Translations under genes and position numbers: made by a program | Part shown: piece by piece, positions 1 through 7,893 of the stretch | How positions within the stretch are numbered: position 1 is the first letter of the stretch | Layout of the letters: every line of letters starts with the position of its first letter | DNA from: an uncultured Coriobacteriales bacterium | Lineage (GTDB): Bacteria > Actinomycetota > Coriobacteriia > Coriobacteriales > UMGS124 | Direction: 5' to 3' | DNA length: 64,000 nt | Assembly (NCBI GenBank): GCA_902464015.1 | Contig: CABQHM010000008.1 | Span: 1-64,000 of the forward strand | Notes under the pieces: model-generated | Told to the model about the DNA's origin: nothing | The model's input: the letters and a program-made list of their open reading frames with translations, nothing else | The model's database searches: none

Positions 1-516
1 CCGGACCGGTCCGAACGGGGCGTGAATTCGTTATAGGGGCTTTTGTTACAGCCCCTTGGCTGCAGAACTGCGCCCGGACAATGTCTAGACCGCGCGAACG
101 CCGTACTGAATCGCGGTCGGTGTCGCGCTTTAAAACCGGGGCCCATGCTTGGGCGATGTCCGGGGAACTGTGCATGTTTTGGTTCGCCTTGCGAACAGAA
201 GGCGCTCGAAAGGAACTTGCGCCTGGACAAAACTCGTGCCGCGCGAACGCCGTACTGGATCGCGGGCGGTGCAGCGCAAAAAACCAGAGCCCTTGCGCCC
301 GGATAATGCCTAGACCGGGCGAACGCCATGCTGAATCGCGGACAGTGCTGCGCAAAACAGGGACTTGCAATCGCCTTGGCCGACGAGGGCATTGTCCAGT
401 GCTCAAACATTCTCGTACCGAATTACTCAGGCCTTGCCTTCGTAATTCACTGCGAAACTGCGCCTGGACAATGCCCTCGTCGCGTGAACGCTACATCTCG
501 TTGTCGATGACGGGCC
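1..516. repeat. Non-coding spacer with four degenerate repeat units
   Basis: No convincing gene. Four related blocks begin near 64, 213, 291 and 454. They share a core like TGCGCCYGGACAATG followed by CGCGAACGCCGTACTGAATCG, with many substitutions. Spacing is irregular (about 150, 78 and 163 bases), so this is not a CRISPR array. The short open frames here look like by-products of GC-rich sequence. It lies downstream of nagA. Confidence 0.6.
381..482. repeat. 19-bp perfect inverted repeat
   Basis: CGACGAGGGCATTGTCCAG at 381-399 is the exact reverse complement of 464-482. The arms are 64 bases apart, and the right arm lies inside the fourth repeat block. It could be a folded end of a small mobile repeat or part of a long 3' structure of the nagA transcript. 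Confidence 0.7.
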
Positions 517-1674
517 TTACACCAGCAGCTTGCCGCGCAGGACGACGTGCTTGACGGCAAGGGTTGTTTTGTCGAGGAGGACGAGGCTGGCGGTGCGGCC
601 ACAGGCGAGGGAGCCGTAATGGTCGTCCACACCAAGGGCGCGGGCGGGGTTGGTGCTGGCGGCGCGCACGGCGTCGTGCAGGGGAATGTTCATCTCGGTG
701 ACGGCGGTGCGCAGACATGCCATCTGGTCGCTTGCAGATCCTGCGAGAGTGCCGTCGGCCAGAGTGCAGCGGCGGCCGTTGAGCGTGAAGTTCTGGCCGC
801 CGAGTTCGTACTCACCGTCTTCCAAACCGCAGCAACGCAGGCTGTCGGAGATGATAATCACGCGGTCGGCGCCGAAGAGCTCGAAGGCCATGCGAACCAT
901 GGCGGGATGCACGTGCACGCCGTCGGTGATGATCTCGGGCGTGACGCCCTCGGCCTCAGCACCAGCGGCAATGGGGCCGGGCTTGCGGTGATGGAGGGAC
1001 GGCATTGCGTTGAAGAGGTGCGTCATATGGCACGCACCGGCCTCAAAAGCTGCCTTTGCGACGTCGTAGTCGGCGCACATGTGGGCGAGGGAGACACGCA
1101 CCTTGTCGTGCATCTCGCGAATAAAGTCAAGGTTGCCCGGCTCCTCGGGAGCCACATCCACAAGCTTGATGCGGTCATGGGCTGCCTGCTGCAGCTCGGA
1201 GAATTCCGCTACGCTTGCGGCGCGCACATACTCGGGGTTTTGGGCGCCCACCTTGTCAGGCGAGATGTAAGGGCCTTCCATGTTCATGCCCACGAGCTCG
1301 GCCTCGCCGGCTTCGGCTTCGAAGGCGCCGACGTTGCCCATGATGGCCATGAGGCGTTCATGGGGCAAGGTCATCGAGGCGGGGCAGATGGCGGTGATGC
1401 CGCACTTCGCCTCGTAAGCCGCCATGCGGTGCAGGCCCTCGGCGCTTGCGTCGGAAAGGTCGTCGCCCATGCAGCCATGGAAGTGCAGGTCGATGAGACC
1501 GGGAATGACATAGCAGCCCCTTGCGTCAAGCTCGATGCCTTCGCTGGCGCAATCTTCTTCGGCAATCGTAGAGCCGCTGACCCAAACGTCGCCAGCAGCA
1601 AAGCAGTCTGCGTCGAAAACATCTCCGCCCGCAACGCAACGCACCTGCTCAAGTGCACTATCCATCGCGCTCAT
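517..1674 (-). CDS. nagA: N-acetylglucosamine-6-phosphate deacetylase
   Basis: Removes the acetyl group of GlcNAc-6-phosphate in the cytoplasm, giving glucosamine-6-phosphate for NagB. The 385-residue protein is the normal family length. The amidohydrolase metal motif HFH is at residues 64-66. It is followed by the MEGPYIS segment with its catalytic-domain glutamate, LAHMCADY, THLFNAM and a SDS motif with the expected aspartate near residue 275. ATG at 1674 is chosen because an AAAGGCGG ribosome site lies 9 bases upstream; a longer frame to 1728 has none. nagB lies upstream on the same strand, with about 410 bases and a terminator between, so the two are probably transcribed separately. Confidence 0.95.
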   Translation of the reverse strand: MSAMDSALEQVRCVAGGDVFDADCFAAGDVWVSGSTIAEEDCASEGIELDARGCYVIPGLIDLHFHGCMGDDLSDASAEGLHRMAAYEAKCGITAICPASMTLPHERLMAIMGNVGAFEAEAGEAELVGMNMEGPYISPDKVGAQNPEYVRAASVAEFSELQQAAHDRIKLVDVAPEEPGNLDFIREMHDKVRVSLAHMCADYDVAKAAFEAGACHMTHLFNAMPSLHHRKPGPIAAGAEAEGVTPEIITDGVHVHPAMVRMAFELFGADRVIIISDSLRCCGLEDGEYELGGQNFTLNGRRCTLADGTLAGSASDQMACLRTAVTEMNIPLHDAVRAASTNPARALGVDDHYGSLACGRTASLVLLDKTTLAVKHVVLRGKLLV

Positions 1675-2018
1675 ACCTTGTAACCGCCTTTCCTGGTAAA
1701 GACGTAGCCTGTATAAACAGACTGACATTCAGCACATGTTCTGACGCTCATTGTAGGAGCAAACCAAGCGTGTAATCGCGTCTGGTAAAAAGGTCGCAAG
1801 TTCCCACATGGGAGACTCATGCCTGATGGGTGCAAATTCCAATGCATGGGACTTGTGTTTGGCCCAAAGGCATACGTCCACATGCAAGAGAACCAAATCC
1901 ACTGGATTGAGCATTTCTGCTCACGAATTGCCACTGGTGATACAAGCTCTCGGGTTTCGTGCACATGGTTTGCCTTCGACAAGGGGCTCCAACTTTCATG
2001 TGCAGGATTCATCCCATC
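1675..2018. other. Intergenic region between nagB and nagA
   Basis: No gene seen. It contains several CACATG- and CATGTG-centred short motifs (for example around 1805, 1880, 1960 and 2000) that could be operator half-sites. A possible -10 (TATACA on the minus strand near 1710) lies before nagA. No recognisable riboswitch. Confidence 0.4.
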
Positions 2019-2054
2019 AAAAAAGCCGCAGGCCCCCGTTGGGAACCTGCGGCC
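2019..2054 (-). terminator. Rho-independent terminator of nagB
   Basis: On the minus strand the stem GCCGCAGG / CCTGCGGC (2046-2053 with 2025-2032) is followed by a run of T (2019-2024). It lies directly downstream of the nagB stop. Confidence 0.85.
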
Positions 2055-2086
2055 TCATCAGGCGCATGAATTGGCCGGTACTTGCC

Positions 2087-2812
2087 TTACAGCAGGCTTG
2101 CAGCGTCCTTGTCGAGCACCACGGTCACATCGGGGTGGAACTGTAGGATGGAGGCGGGGACGCGAGGGGTCACAGGGCCGGTGAGGGCGTCGCGCACAAT
2201 CTGGGCCTTTGCGGTGCCGTTGGCCACGAGAAGCAGCTTGCGGGCGCGCATGATGGTGCCGATGCCCATGGAGCGGGCATGGGTGGGCACCTCGTCGATG
2301 GAGTTGAACAGGCGGCTGTTGGCCTCGCGGGTCATCTCGGTGAGCTCGACGCGGTGGGTCTGCTTCTCAAAGACATCGTCGGGCTCGTTGAAGCCGATGT
2401 GGCCGTTGTGGCCGATGCCGAGGAGCTGGATGTCAACGCCGCCGGCCTCCTCGATGGCGCGGTCATAAGCGTCGACGCCGTCCTCGACGTCAAGCGCCTG
2501 GGCGTCGGGGGTGTGGGTCTTGGCCACATCGATGTCCACGTGGTCAAAGAGGTTCTGCTGCATGAAGTAGCGGTAGCTCTGGGGATGGGTGCCCTCCAGG
2601 CCGCAGTACTCGTCGAGGTTGAACGACTGGCACTTGGCGAAGCTGAGGTCGCCCGCCTCATAGCGCTTCACCAGATCGGCGTACAGGCCGATGGGGGTGG
2701 TGCCCGTTGCCAGGCCCAGGACACAGTCCGGCTTGGCCTCGATGACGGCGGCGATTTCGTCGGCGGCCAGTCGGCTCATCTCTTCATACGTGTCGGCAAC
2801 GATCAGCTTCAT
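2087..2812 (-). CDS. nagB: Glucosamine-6-phosphate deaminase
   Basis: Converts glucosamine-6-phosphate to fructose-6-phosphate and ammonia, feeding glycolysis. The 241 residues match the short bacterial NagB family. The N-terminal phosphate-binding stretch GLATGTTPIGLY is at about 33-44, the NLDEYCGL catalytic aspartate region at about 65-72, and the GIGHNGHIGFNEP lid motif at about 130-142. An AGAAAGG ribosome site precedes the ATG. With nagA it forms a complete GlcNAc-6-P degradation route. The LysR gene on the opposite side is divergent and could regulate it, but that is inference. Confidence 0.96.
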   Translation of the reverse strand: MKLIVADTYEEMSRLAADEIAAVIEAKPDCVLGLATGTTPIGLYADLVKRYEAGDLSFAKCQSFNLDEYCGLEGTHPQSYRYFMQQNLFDHVDIDVAKTHTPDAQALDVEDGVDAYDRAIEEAGGVDIQLLGIGHNGHIGFNEPDDVFEKQTHRVELTEMTREANSRLFNSIDEVPTHARSMGIGTIMRARKLLLVANGTAKAQIVRDALTGPVTPRVPASILQFHPDVTVVLDKDAASLL

Positions 2813-2947
2813 GCCATATGCCTTTCTTCAGCGATACCTGTTGTGTAACAAACTAGCGCACATCATGGTACCACGCCGATGGCTGGTAGAGACCTGTTTC
2901 CCAACCGTTCGGGGCATAGCTCTATAAAAGCGGGCATGCGGCTGGGG

Positions 2948-2953
2948 TATAAT
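2948..2953 (+). promoter_or_regulatory. -10 box of the LysR gene
   Basis: A perfect TATAAT lies 37 bases before the likely GTG start, with G-rich sequence ahead of it. No good -35 is visible at the usual spacing. Confidence 0.45.
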
Positions 2954-2989
2954 CGGCCGACACACTGTTTCTGGTTGAGGAGAATGCTC

Positions 2990-3877
2990 GTGGATGTAAA
3001 GCGCTGCGCGGCTGTTGTGGCCGCCGCTGAGTGTGGCACGATGTCCGCCGCCGCCAAGAAGCTCGGCTATACGCCTTCGGGCATCATTCGTCTTGTCGAC
3101 TCCCTCGAGGAGGAGCTGGGCTTCTCGGTGCTCGTGCGCAAGACCACGGGCGTCGAACTCACGCCCGAGGGCCGCAGGATGCTGCCGCTCTTCGAGCAGA
3201 TCACCGCAGCCGACGAGCAGGTACGCCAGACCGCAGCTCGCATTCGCGGCATGTCCGAGGGCGCCATCGTCATCGGCGTGCAGTCCAACGTCGCGTCCTA
3301 CTGGCTGCCCGACGTGCTGTGCGACTTCCAGACACGCTACCCCAACCTGCAGGTTCGCGTTGTCGAGGAGGGCACCGACCAGCTGCGTCGTTTGCTTGAG
3401 CAGCGTCGCATTGACTGCATGGTGTTTTACGAGGGCCACGCCAAGCTCGACTGGATTCGCCTGGGTCGTTGTGAGCTCGTCGCCTGGGTTCCTGCCACGT
3501 CGCATCTTGCCCAGAACTCGAGCGTGCTTCTGGCCGAGCTCCAAGGGGAGCCTTTCATCCGCATTCATCCGGCCGATGAGACCTACGAGGAGAAGATCCT
3601 GCGCGAGAAAAGTGTCGAGCCCAACGTGCGCTTTGCAACGGACGACACCTTCACGGCGTTCCGCATGGTGTCGGCAGGTCTGGGTTGCACACTGTGCATG
3701 GGCGGCATCGCCGACGGCTTCGAAGGCGACGTGCGTGTTATGCCCCTCTCCCCGCAACGCTTTTTCGAGTTTGGTATCGCGACGCTGCCTGGATCGGTGT
3801 TCTCGCCTGCAATGGAGGAGTTTGTCTCAGTGGCTCAGGAGCATGCCGGCGACTGGCCCATCCTCTCGGAGGTGTAG
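2990..3877 (+). CDS. LysR-family transcriptional regulator
   Basis: A DNA-binding regulator of about 295 residues, the usual LysR size. The winged helix is at residues 1-62, with the typical AAKKLGYTPSGIIRLVDSLE recognition region and an LTPEGRRML wing. Residues 90-290 are the periplasmic-binding-protein-like effector domain. GTG at 2990 sits 7 bases after a GAGGAG ribosome site; the ATG at 2984 is in frame but too close to it. It stands between divergent nagB and a codirectional symporter gene, so either could be its target. The effector is unknown. Confidence 0.9.
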   Translation: MDVKRCAAVVAAAECGTMSAAAKKLGYTPSGIIRLVDSLEEELGFSVLVRKTTGVELTPEGRRMLPLFEQITAADEQVRQTAARIRGMSEGAIVIGVQSNVASYWLPDVLCDFQTRYPNLQVRVVEEGTDQLRRLLEQRRIDCMVFYEGHAKLDWIRLGRCELVAWVPATSHLAQNSSVLLAELQGEPFIRIHPADETYEEKILREKSVEPNVRFATDDTFTAFRMVSAGLGCTLCMGGIADGFEGDVRVMPLSPQRFFEFGIATLPGSVFSPAMEEFVSVAQEHAGDWPILSEV

Positions 3878-3946
3878 GGAGGGACTCACGCACTGCTTTG
3901 TTGTTCCAAATCGTATAAATAAATAGATTCATTATCACAAAATGTG

Positions 3947-3974
3947 TTGACATAGCCCCAAGCAGTGGTACATT
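3947..3974 (+). promoter_or_regulatory. Promoter of the sodium symporter gene
   Basis: TTGACA (3947-3952), a 16-base spacer and TACATT (3969-3974) lie about 40 bases before the ATG at 4016. The AT-rich stretch 3905-3945 just upstream could be an UP element or the LysR site. Confidence 0.6.
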
Positions 3975-4015
3975 GCCGTGGTAACAATCGGCAATGCGAG
4001 TTTGGGGTGTGCATC

Positions 4016-5557
4016 ATGGTCGCAAAGATCTGTCTCGTCTTGATATTCTTTGGCGTGGCAATCGGGGTGGGCATCTATTGTCGCCGTTCCACCTCGAGTG
4101 TTGACGGCTTCGTTCTTGGCGGCCGCAACGTGGGCCCCTGGCTCAGCGCGTTCGCCTACGGTACGAGCTACTTCTCCGCCGTCGTTTTCGTCGGCTATGC
4201 CGGCCAGTTTGGCTGGAAGTACGGCCTGGCGGCGTTTTGGGCAGGCGTCGGCAACGCCCTGCTCGGCAGCCTTCTTGCTTGGTGGGTCATGGGCGCCCGT
4301 ACCCGCGAGATGACACACCGCCTCGATGCGAAGACCATGCCTGAGTTCTTCGGCAAGCGCTATGGCTCCAAGGCACTGCGCGTGGCGGCGGCTGCCATCA
4401 TCTTCGTCTTCCTCATCCCGTACACCGCAAGCGTGTACAACGGTTTGTCGCGCCTGTTTGGCATGGCATTCGGTCTGCCCTATGAGGTGTGCGTCATCGC
4501 CATGGCGCTTATCACCTGCGTGTATGTTGTGGTTGGCGGGTATATGGCCACGGTTGTGAACGACTTTCTCCAGGGTATTGTCATGCTTGTGGGCATCGTC
4601 GCCGTCATTGCGGCCGTGCTGGGCGACAATGGCGGCTTTATGCAGGCCATGACTACGCTCTCCCAGGTTGACAGCGGCACGGGTTTCCAGGGCGTCTTCA
4701 CCTCGATGTTCGGCCCCGACCCTGCCAATCTGCTCGGCGTCGTCATCCTCACGTCGCTGGGCACCTGGGGCCTGCCGCAGATGGTGCAGAAGTTCTACGC
4801 CATCAAGGACGGCCCGGCCATCAAGCAGGGCGCCATCGTCTCGACGGTTTTTGCGCTTGTCGTCGCTGGCGGAAGCTACTTCTTGGGCGGTTTTGGCAGG
4901 CTGTACGCCGACACTATCGAGTACCAGGCAAACGGCACGCCGGTGTATGACTCCATCATTCCCTCGATGCTCTCGACTCTGCCTGACGTACTTATTGGCG
5001 TCGTGATTGTGCTGGTGCTCTCCGCCTCCATGTCGACGCTTGCGGGTCTCGTCATCAACTCTTCCTCCACCCTCACGCTCGACCTGCTCAAGGGCAATGT
5101 CGTCAAGGACATGGACGAGAAGCGTCAGGTGGGCTGGATGCGCGCCTTCATCGTGGTGTTCATCGTGGTCTCCGCCGGCCTCGCCCTCTTCCAGTATCAC
5201 TCCAGCGTCGCGTGGATCGCCCAGATGATGGGTATCAGCTGGGGCGCCCTGGCGGGATCCTTCCTCGGCCCCTTCGTGTGGGGCCTGTACTCCGGCAAGA
5301 TTTCCAAGGCGGCCGTGTGGGCGAGCTTCATCGTGGGCGTGGGCCTCACCACGGGCAACATGATTGCAGGTTTCTTTGGGTGCGCGCTCATTGCCAGCCC
5401 CATCAACTGCGGCGCCATCGCGATGGTCGCGAGCCTCATTATCGTGCCGCTTGTGAGTCTCGTCACGCCGAGCGTGCCCTTCGACGTGAAGCCTCCCACG
5501 CGCATGGGCGCCATCGACCGCGAAATTGCCGAGGAGTTCGCCGAAGCCGAGAAGTAA
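4016..5557 (+). CDS. Sodium:solute symporter (SSS family)
   Basis: Integral membrane sodium-coupled uptake protein of 513 residues with about 13 predicted helices, matching SSS/SLC5 proteins. Family hallmarks are the DGFVLGGRNVGPW start of helix 2 and the TMPEFFGKRYGSKALRV loop. Near residue 335 the ASMSTLAGLVINSS segment resembles the conserved sodium site of helix 8. ATG at 4016 follows GGGGTG. The substrate cannot be read from sequence; neighbouring nagA and nagB make an amino sugar or sialic acid possible but unproven. Confidence 0.88.
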   Translation: MVAKICLVLIFFGVAIGVGIYCRRSTSSVDGFVLGGRNVGPWLSAFAYGTSYFSAVVFVGYAGQFGWKYGLAAFWAGVGNALLGSLLAWWVMGARTREMTHRLDAKTMPEFFGKRYGSKALRVAAAAIIFVFLIPYTASVYNGLSRLFGMAFGLPYEVCVIAMALITCVYVVVGGYMATVVNDFLQGIVMLVGIVAVIAAVLGDNGGFMQAMTTLSQVDSGTGFQGVFTSMFGPDPANLLGVVILTSLGTWGLPQMVQKFYAIKDGPAIKQGAIVSTVFALVVAGGSYFLGGFGRLYADTIEYQANGTPVYDSIIPSMLSTLPDVLIGVVIVLVLSASMSTLAGLVINSSSTLTLDLLKGNVVKDMDEKRQVGWMRAFIVVFIVVSAGLALFQYHSSVAWIAQMMGISWGALAGSFLGPFVWGLYSGKISKAAVWASFIVGVGLTTGNMIAGFFGCALIASPINCGAIAMVASLIIVPLVSLVTPSVPFDVKPPTRMGAIDREIAEEFAEAEK

Positions 5558-5562
5558 ACGCC

Positions 5563-6066
5563 TCAGGGGATGTACGAGGCATGTTCAAGCGCGTCGTCAG
5601 CAGCCTTGTCTGCGGCGTCGCGCTCTTTCTTTGCCGAGGGGTGAGCCTGCTCGGCCCAGGCGAGCGCGACGCAGGCAACCTGGAACATGATGACGGCGGC
5701 AGCGGAGTCAACGTTTGGGGAGAACATGCCCAGAAGCGCCTGGAAGAACGTGGAACAGGCGATGACCCCGCTGGTAAAGATGAACTTGCGATACTTGCCG
5801 CTGCTCAACCCGTGCATGCCGCATGCAGCCTTGATGCAGCCCAGCACGCCCTGCACGAGAAACATGATGCCGCCCGATGCCATGACGAAGGCACGGCTTA
5901 GCTCGTCCGCCCCGTCTGCCTGGGCCATGAGGATGGCGGTCGTGCCCGAGATGGTGGACACAAAAGCGGGAAGCCCCAGAAGGCAGAGCAGAGCGGCTAA
6001 AAGCAGTTGGAGGATGCTGGCGATAAGCGTGAGCACCACGCAGATCTTCAGAAGCGTTCGTTTCAT
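5563..6066 (-). CDS. Small four-helix membrane protein, unknown
   Basis: 167 residues with about four hydrophobic segments (near 8-45, 60-85, 88-110 and 115-135) and a charged, alanine-rich C-terminus. I do not recognise a family. Its start lies 15 bases after the stop of the GtrA-lipase gene on the same strand, so the two are probably cotranscribed and may work together. It converges on the symporter gene with 5 bases between the stops. Confidence 0.7.
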   Translation of the reverse strand: MKRTLLKICVVLTLIASILQLLLAALLCLLGLPAFVSTISGTTAILMAQADGADELSRAFVMASGGIMFLVQGVLGCIKAACGMHGLSSGKYRKFIFTSGVIACSTFFQALLGMFSPNVDSAAAVIMFQVACVALAWAEQAHPSAKKERDAADKAADDALEHASYIP

Positions 6067-6081
6067 AAGAAGTGGGCCTTC

Positions 6082-7788
6082 CTATTCGAACCCGAGCGTT
6101 GCTGCATCGCCGCTTGTGGCGCACCAGGCGAGGTAGGTGGGGATATAGTGGCTGGTGAGGACCTGGGCGGCATTGATGTCGTACATGAACATGTGCATGA
6201 TGGCTGCCATCGAGTCGAGCGAGCCCAGTCCTTGGCTTGAGGGGAGCGTCTCGGCGAGCTCGGCGATGGCTGCATCGACGAGCTCGGCATCATGGGGGTC
6301 ACTGGGGCTGTCGAGGCCAAATGCCGTTTTATAGAAGGCGCGCATTGCTTCATCGGCCTGATCGAACCCGTCGTCGCCGATACGGGGAAACGTTGCCGTG
6401 CGGCCGTACTGTGTGTATCCCCAGGCGTGCAGCGGGAGCTGCGGCACGATGTCGGATGCAACGAGCAGGTTGAAGATGTTGCCATACTGCGGCTCTGCGG
6501 CGTCTGTGGCAAGCGTGTCGGTGGGGCAGGCGAGCGTGTAGGCAAAGACGTCGTGCGTATCGATGCCCATGTCGGAGAGCTGGCCGTCATCAAGCCGCGC
6601 CGCGAGAAGGTTCGAGACGGCTGCGCCGCGGCTGTGCCCGCACACGAGCAGGCAGATGTCTTCGCCTGCGTGCGCCTTCAAGACCAACTGCAGGTCGTTC
6701 ATCACCACGACGCTCGCCGCGGCGAAACCAACGTGGTCGTTCTCGTAGCCCTGGGGCGGGTTGCCTGCGATGTTGAAGTCGCTCAGCCATTCCGAGCCGT
6801 ACGAGCCGCGCACGGCCACTGTGACGAGGGTCTTTTGCTCGCCCGTCGGTGATGCGATCTTCTTGGTGGCGATGGTGTAGGCGACGGTGTCGGTCGCGCC
6901 GCTGGAGAAGGTGGCCACGTTGTCGGTCACCGTCGAGCGGTGCTCGTATGAGGTGGTGCACACATCGTCAAAGCCCAGCTGGCTCAGGAAGTCGGTCAAC
7001 TCGGTGCTTTCACAAGGCACGCTCGAGTATGCCGTTGACTCGGAGTTTGCAAATGCCGCGAGCACGCCCGAGGCAAACGCCAGGTCTGGATTGTACACGG
7101 TTGGATCCCCGAAGAACCAGGCGTCGTCCCAGACGACGTCCACGCCGTCGCCCGAGCCATCCTGTGCGCACCCGATGGCATTGATGCGCGTATGGGCCTC
7201 GATTGCGCCCGAGGACCTCGGCGCGTCCTGTGAGTAGGCGATGACCTCGGTGTCGCTTGTTTGCTCGACGGGGGAGAGGTACATGTAGGCGACCTTCATG
7301 GCAAGCCAAGTGACTCCAGTGATGATTGCCGATATGACGACCATGAGTGCGGCGACGCTGAGGTTGTGCAGCCAGGGACGCACAAGTCGCTGCTTTGTCT
7401 GGAAGACCCAGAACCGCTCGACGGGCCATGACGCGACGAGGACGGCGAGTCCGGCGATGGTGCGGGCGACGACGACGGGGGTTCTCGCGATATCCTGCAG
7501 TACCCAGGAGATGGCAAGAAATGCGACGATGACCAGCAAGGTCAATGCGAAAAAGCGGGCAAGGTCGCCTTCTTGCTTGAGGCCGTCGCGAAACACGGCA
7601 TGGCGGCAGAGCAGGTAGTCCAAGGCGAAGCTGGCTGAGATGCAGACGATGCCCACGGCGAGGTTCGTCATGAAGCGGCCGTCGCTGAAGTATTCGCTGG
7701 CCAGATAGAAGAGGCATTTGTAGAGGGCCGCGCATATGAACGCAGTGAGCAGAAACATCACTATTTCAAAAAAGCGGTGTCTTGTCAT
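6082..7788 (-). CDS. GtrA-like membrane domain fused to a class 3 lipase-like hydrolase
   Basis: 568 residues. Residues 1-170 carry about five or six membrane helices in a GtrA-like layout, ending the fourth-helix region with WPVERFWVFQ, like the family's N/R-FWVF motif. Residues 200-560 form an alpha/beta hydrolase like class 3 lipases. The nucleophile elbow is CGHSRGAA near residue 403; a candidate aspartate is in VASDIVPQL and a histidine follows in LHAWGY. The hydrolase probably sits outside the membrane, but orientation is not certain. The substrate is unknown. ATG at 7788 has a weak ribosome site. The combination is unusual. Confidence 0.75.
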   Translation of the reverse strand: MTRHRFFEIVMFLLTAFICAALYKCLFYLASEYFSDGRFMTNLAVGIVCISASFALDYLLCRHAVFRDGLKQEGDLARFFALTLLVIVAFLAISWVLQDIARTPVVVARTIAGLAVLVASWPVERFWVFQTKQRLVRPWLHNLSVAALMVVISAIITGVTWLAMKVAYMYLSPVEQTSDTEVIAYSQDAPRSSGAIEAHTRINAIGCAQDGSGDGVDVVWDDAWFFGDPTVYNPDLAFASGVLAAFANSESTAYSSVPCESTELTDFLSQLGFDDVCTTSYEHRSTVTDNVATFSSGATDTVAYTIATKKIASPTGEQKTLVTVAVRGSYGSEWLSDFNIAGNPPQGYENDHVGFAAASVVVMNDLQLVLKAHAGEDICLLVCGHSRGAAVSNLLAARLDDGQLSDMGIDTHDVFAYTLACPTDTLATDAAEPQYGNIFNLLVASDIVPQLPLHAWGYTQYGRTATFPRIGDDGFDQADEAMRAFYKTAFGLDSPSDPHDAELVDAAIAELAETLPSSQGLGSLDSMAAIMHMFMYDINAAQVLTSHYIPTYLAWCATSGDAATLGFE

Positions 7789-7822
7789 TGCCACGTTGGG
7801 CCCAATCTGCCGGGTCGGGTAA

Positions 7823-7853
7823 GAAAAAAGGGCGCCCCGCGAAGGGACGCCCT
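7823..7853 (-). terminator. Terminator of the NhaC-family gene
   Basis: On the minus strand a stem GGGCGTCCC / GGGGCGCCC with a short loop (7829-7853) is followed by TTTTTT (7824-7829). It lies about 40 bases past the transporter stop. Confidence 0.85.
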
Positions 7854-7893
7854 CAAGATGACGCAAGCAAATGATACCAGCTGGAAGCGCGCG

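Noticed and set aside
64..510. Possible CRISPR array
   Set aside because: Repeats are degenerate, spacing is irregular and no cas gene is in the window.
547..1683. Long open frame opposite nagA
   Set aside because: It mirrors nagA exactly in a GC-rich genome, has low-complexity composition and no ribosome site. The same holds for the long antisense frames opposite the NhaC-family, binding-protein and molybdoenzyme genes.
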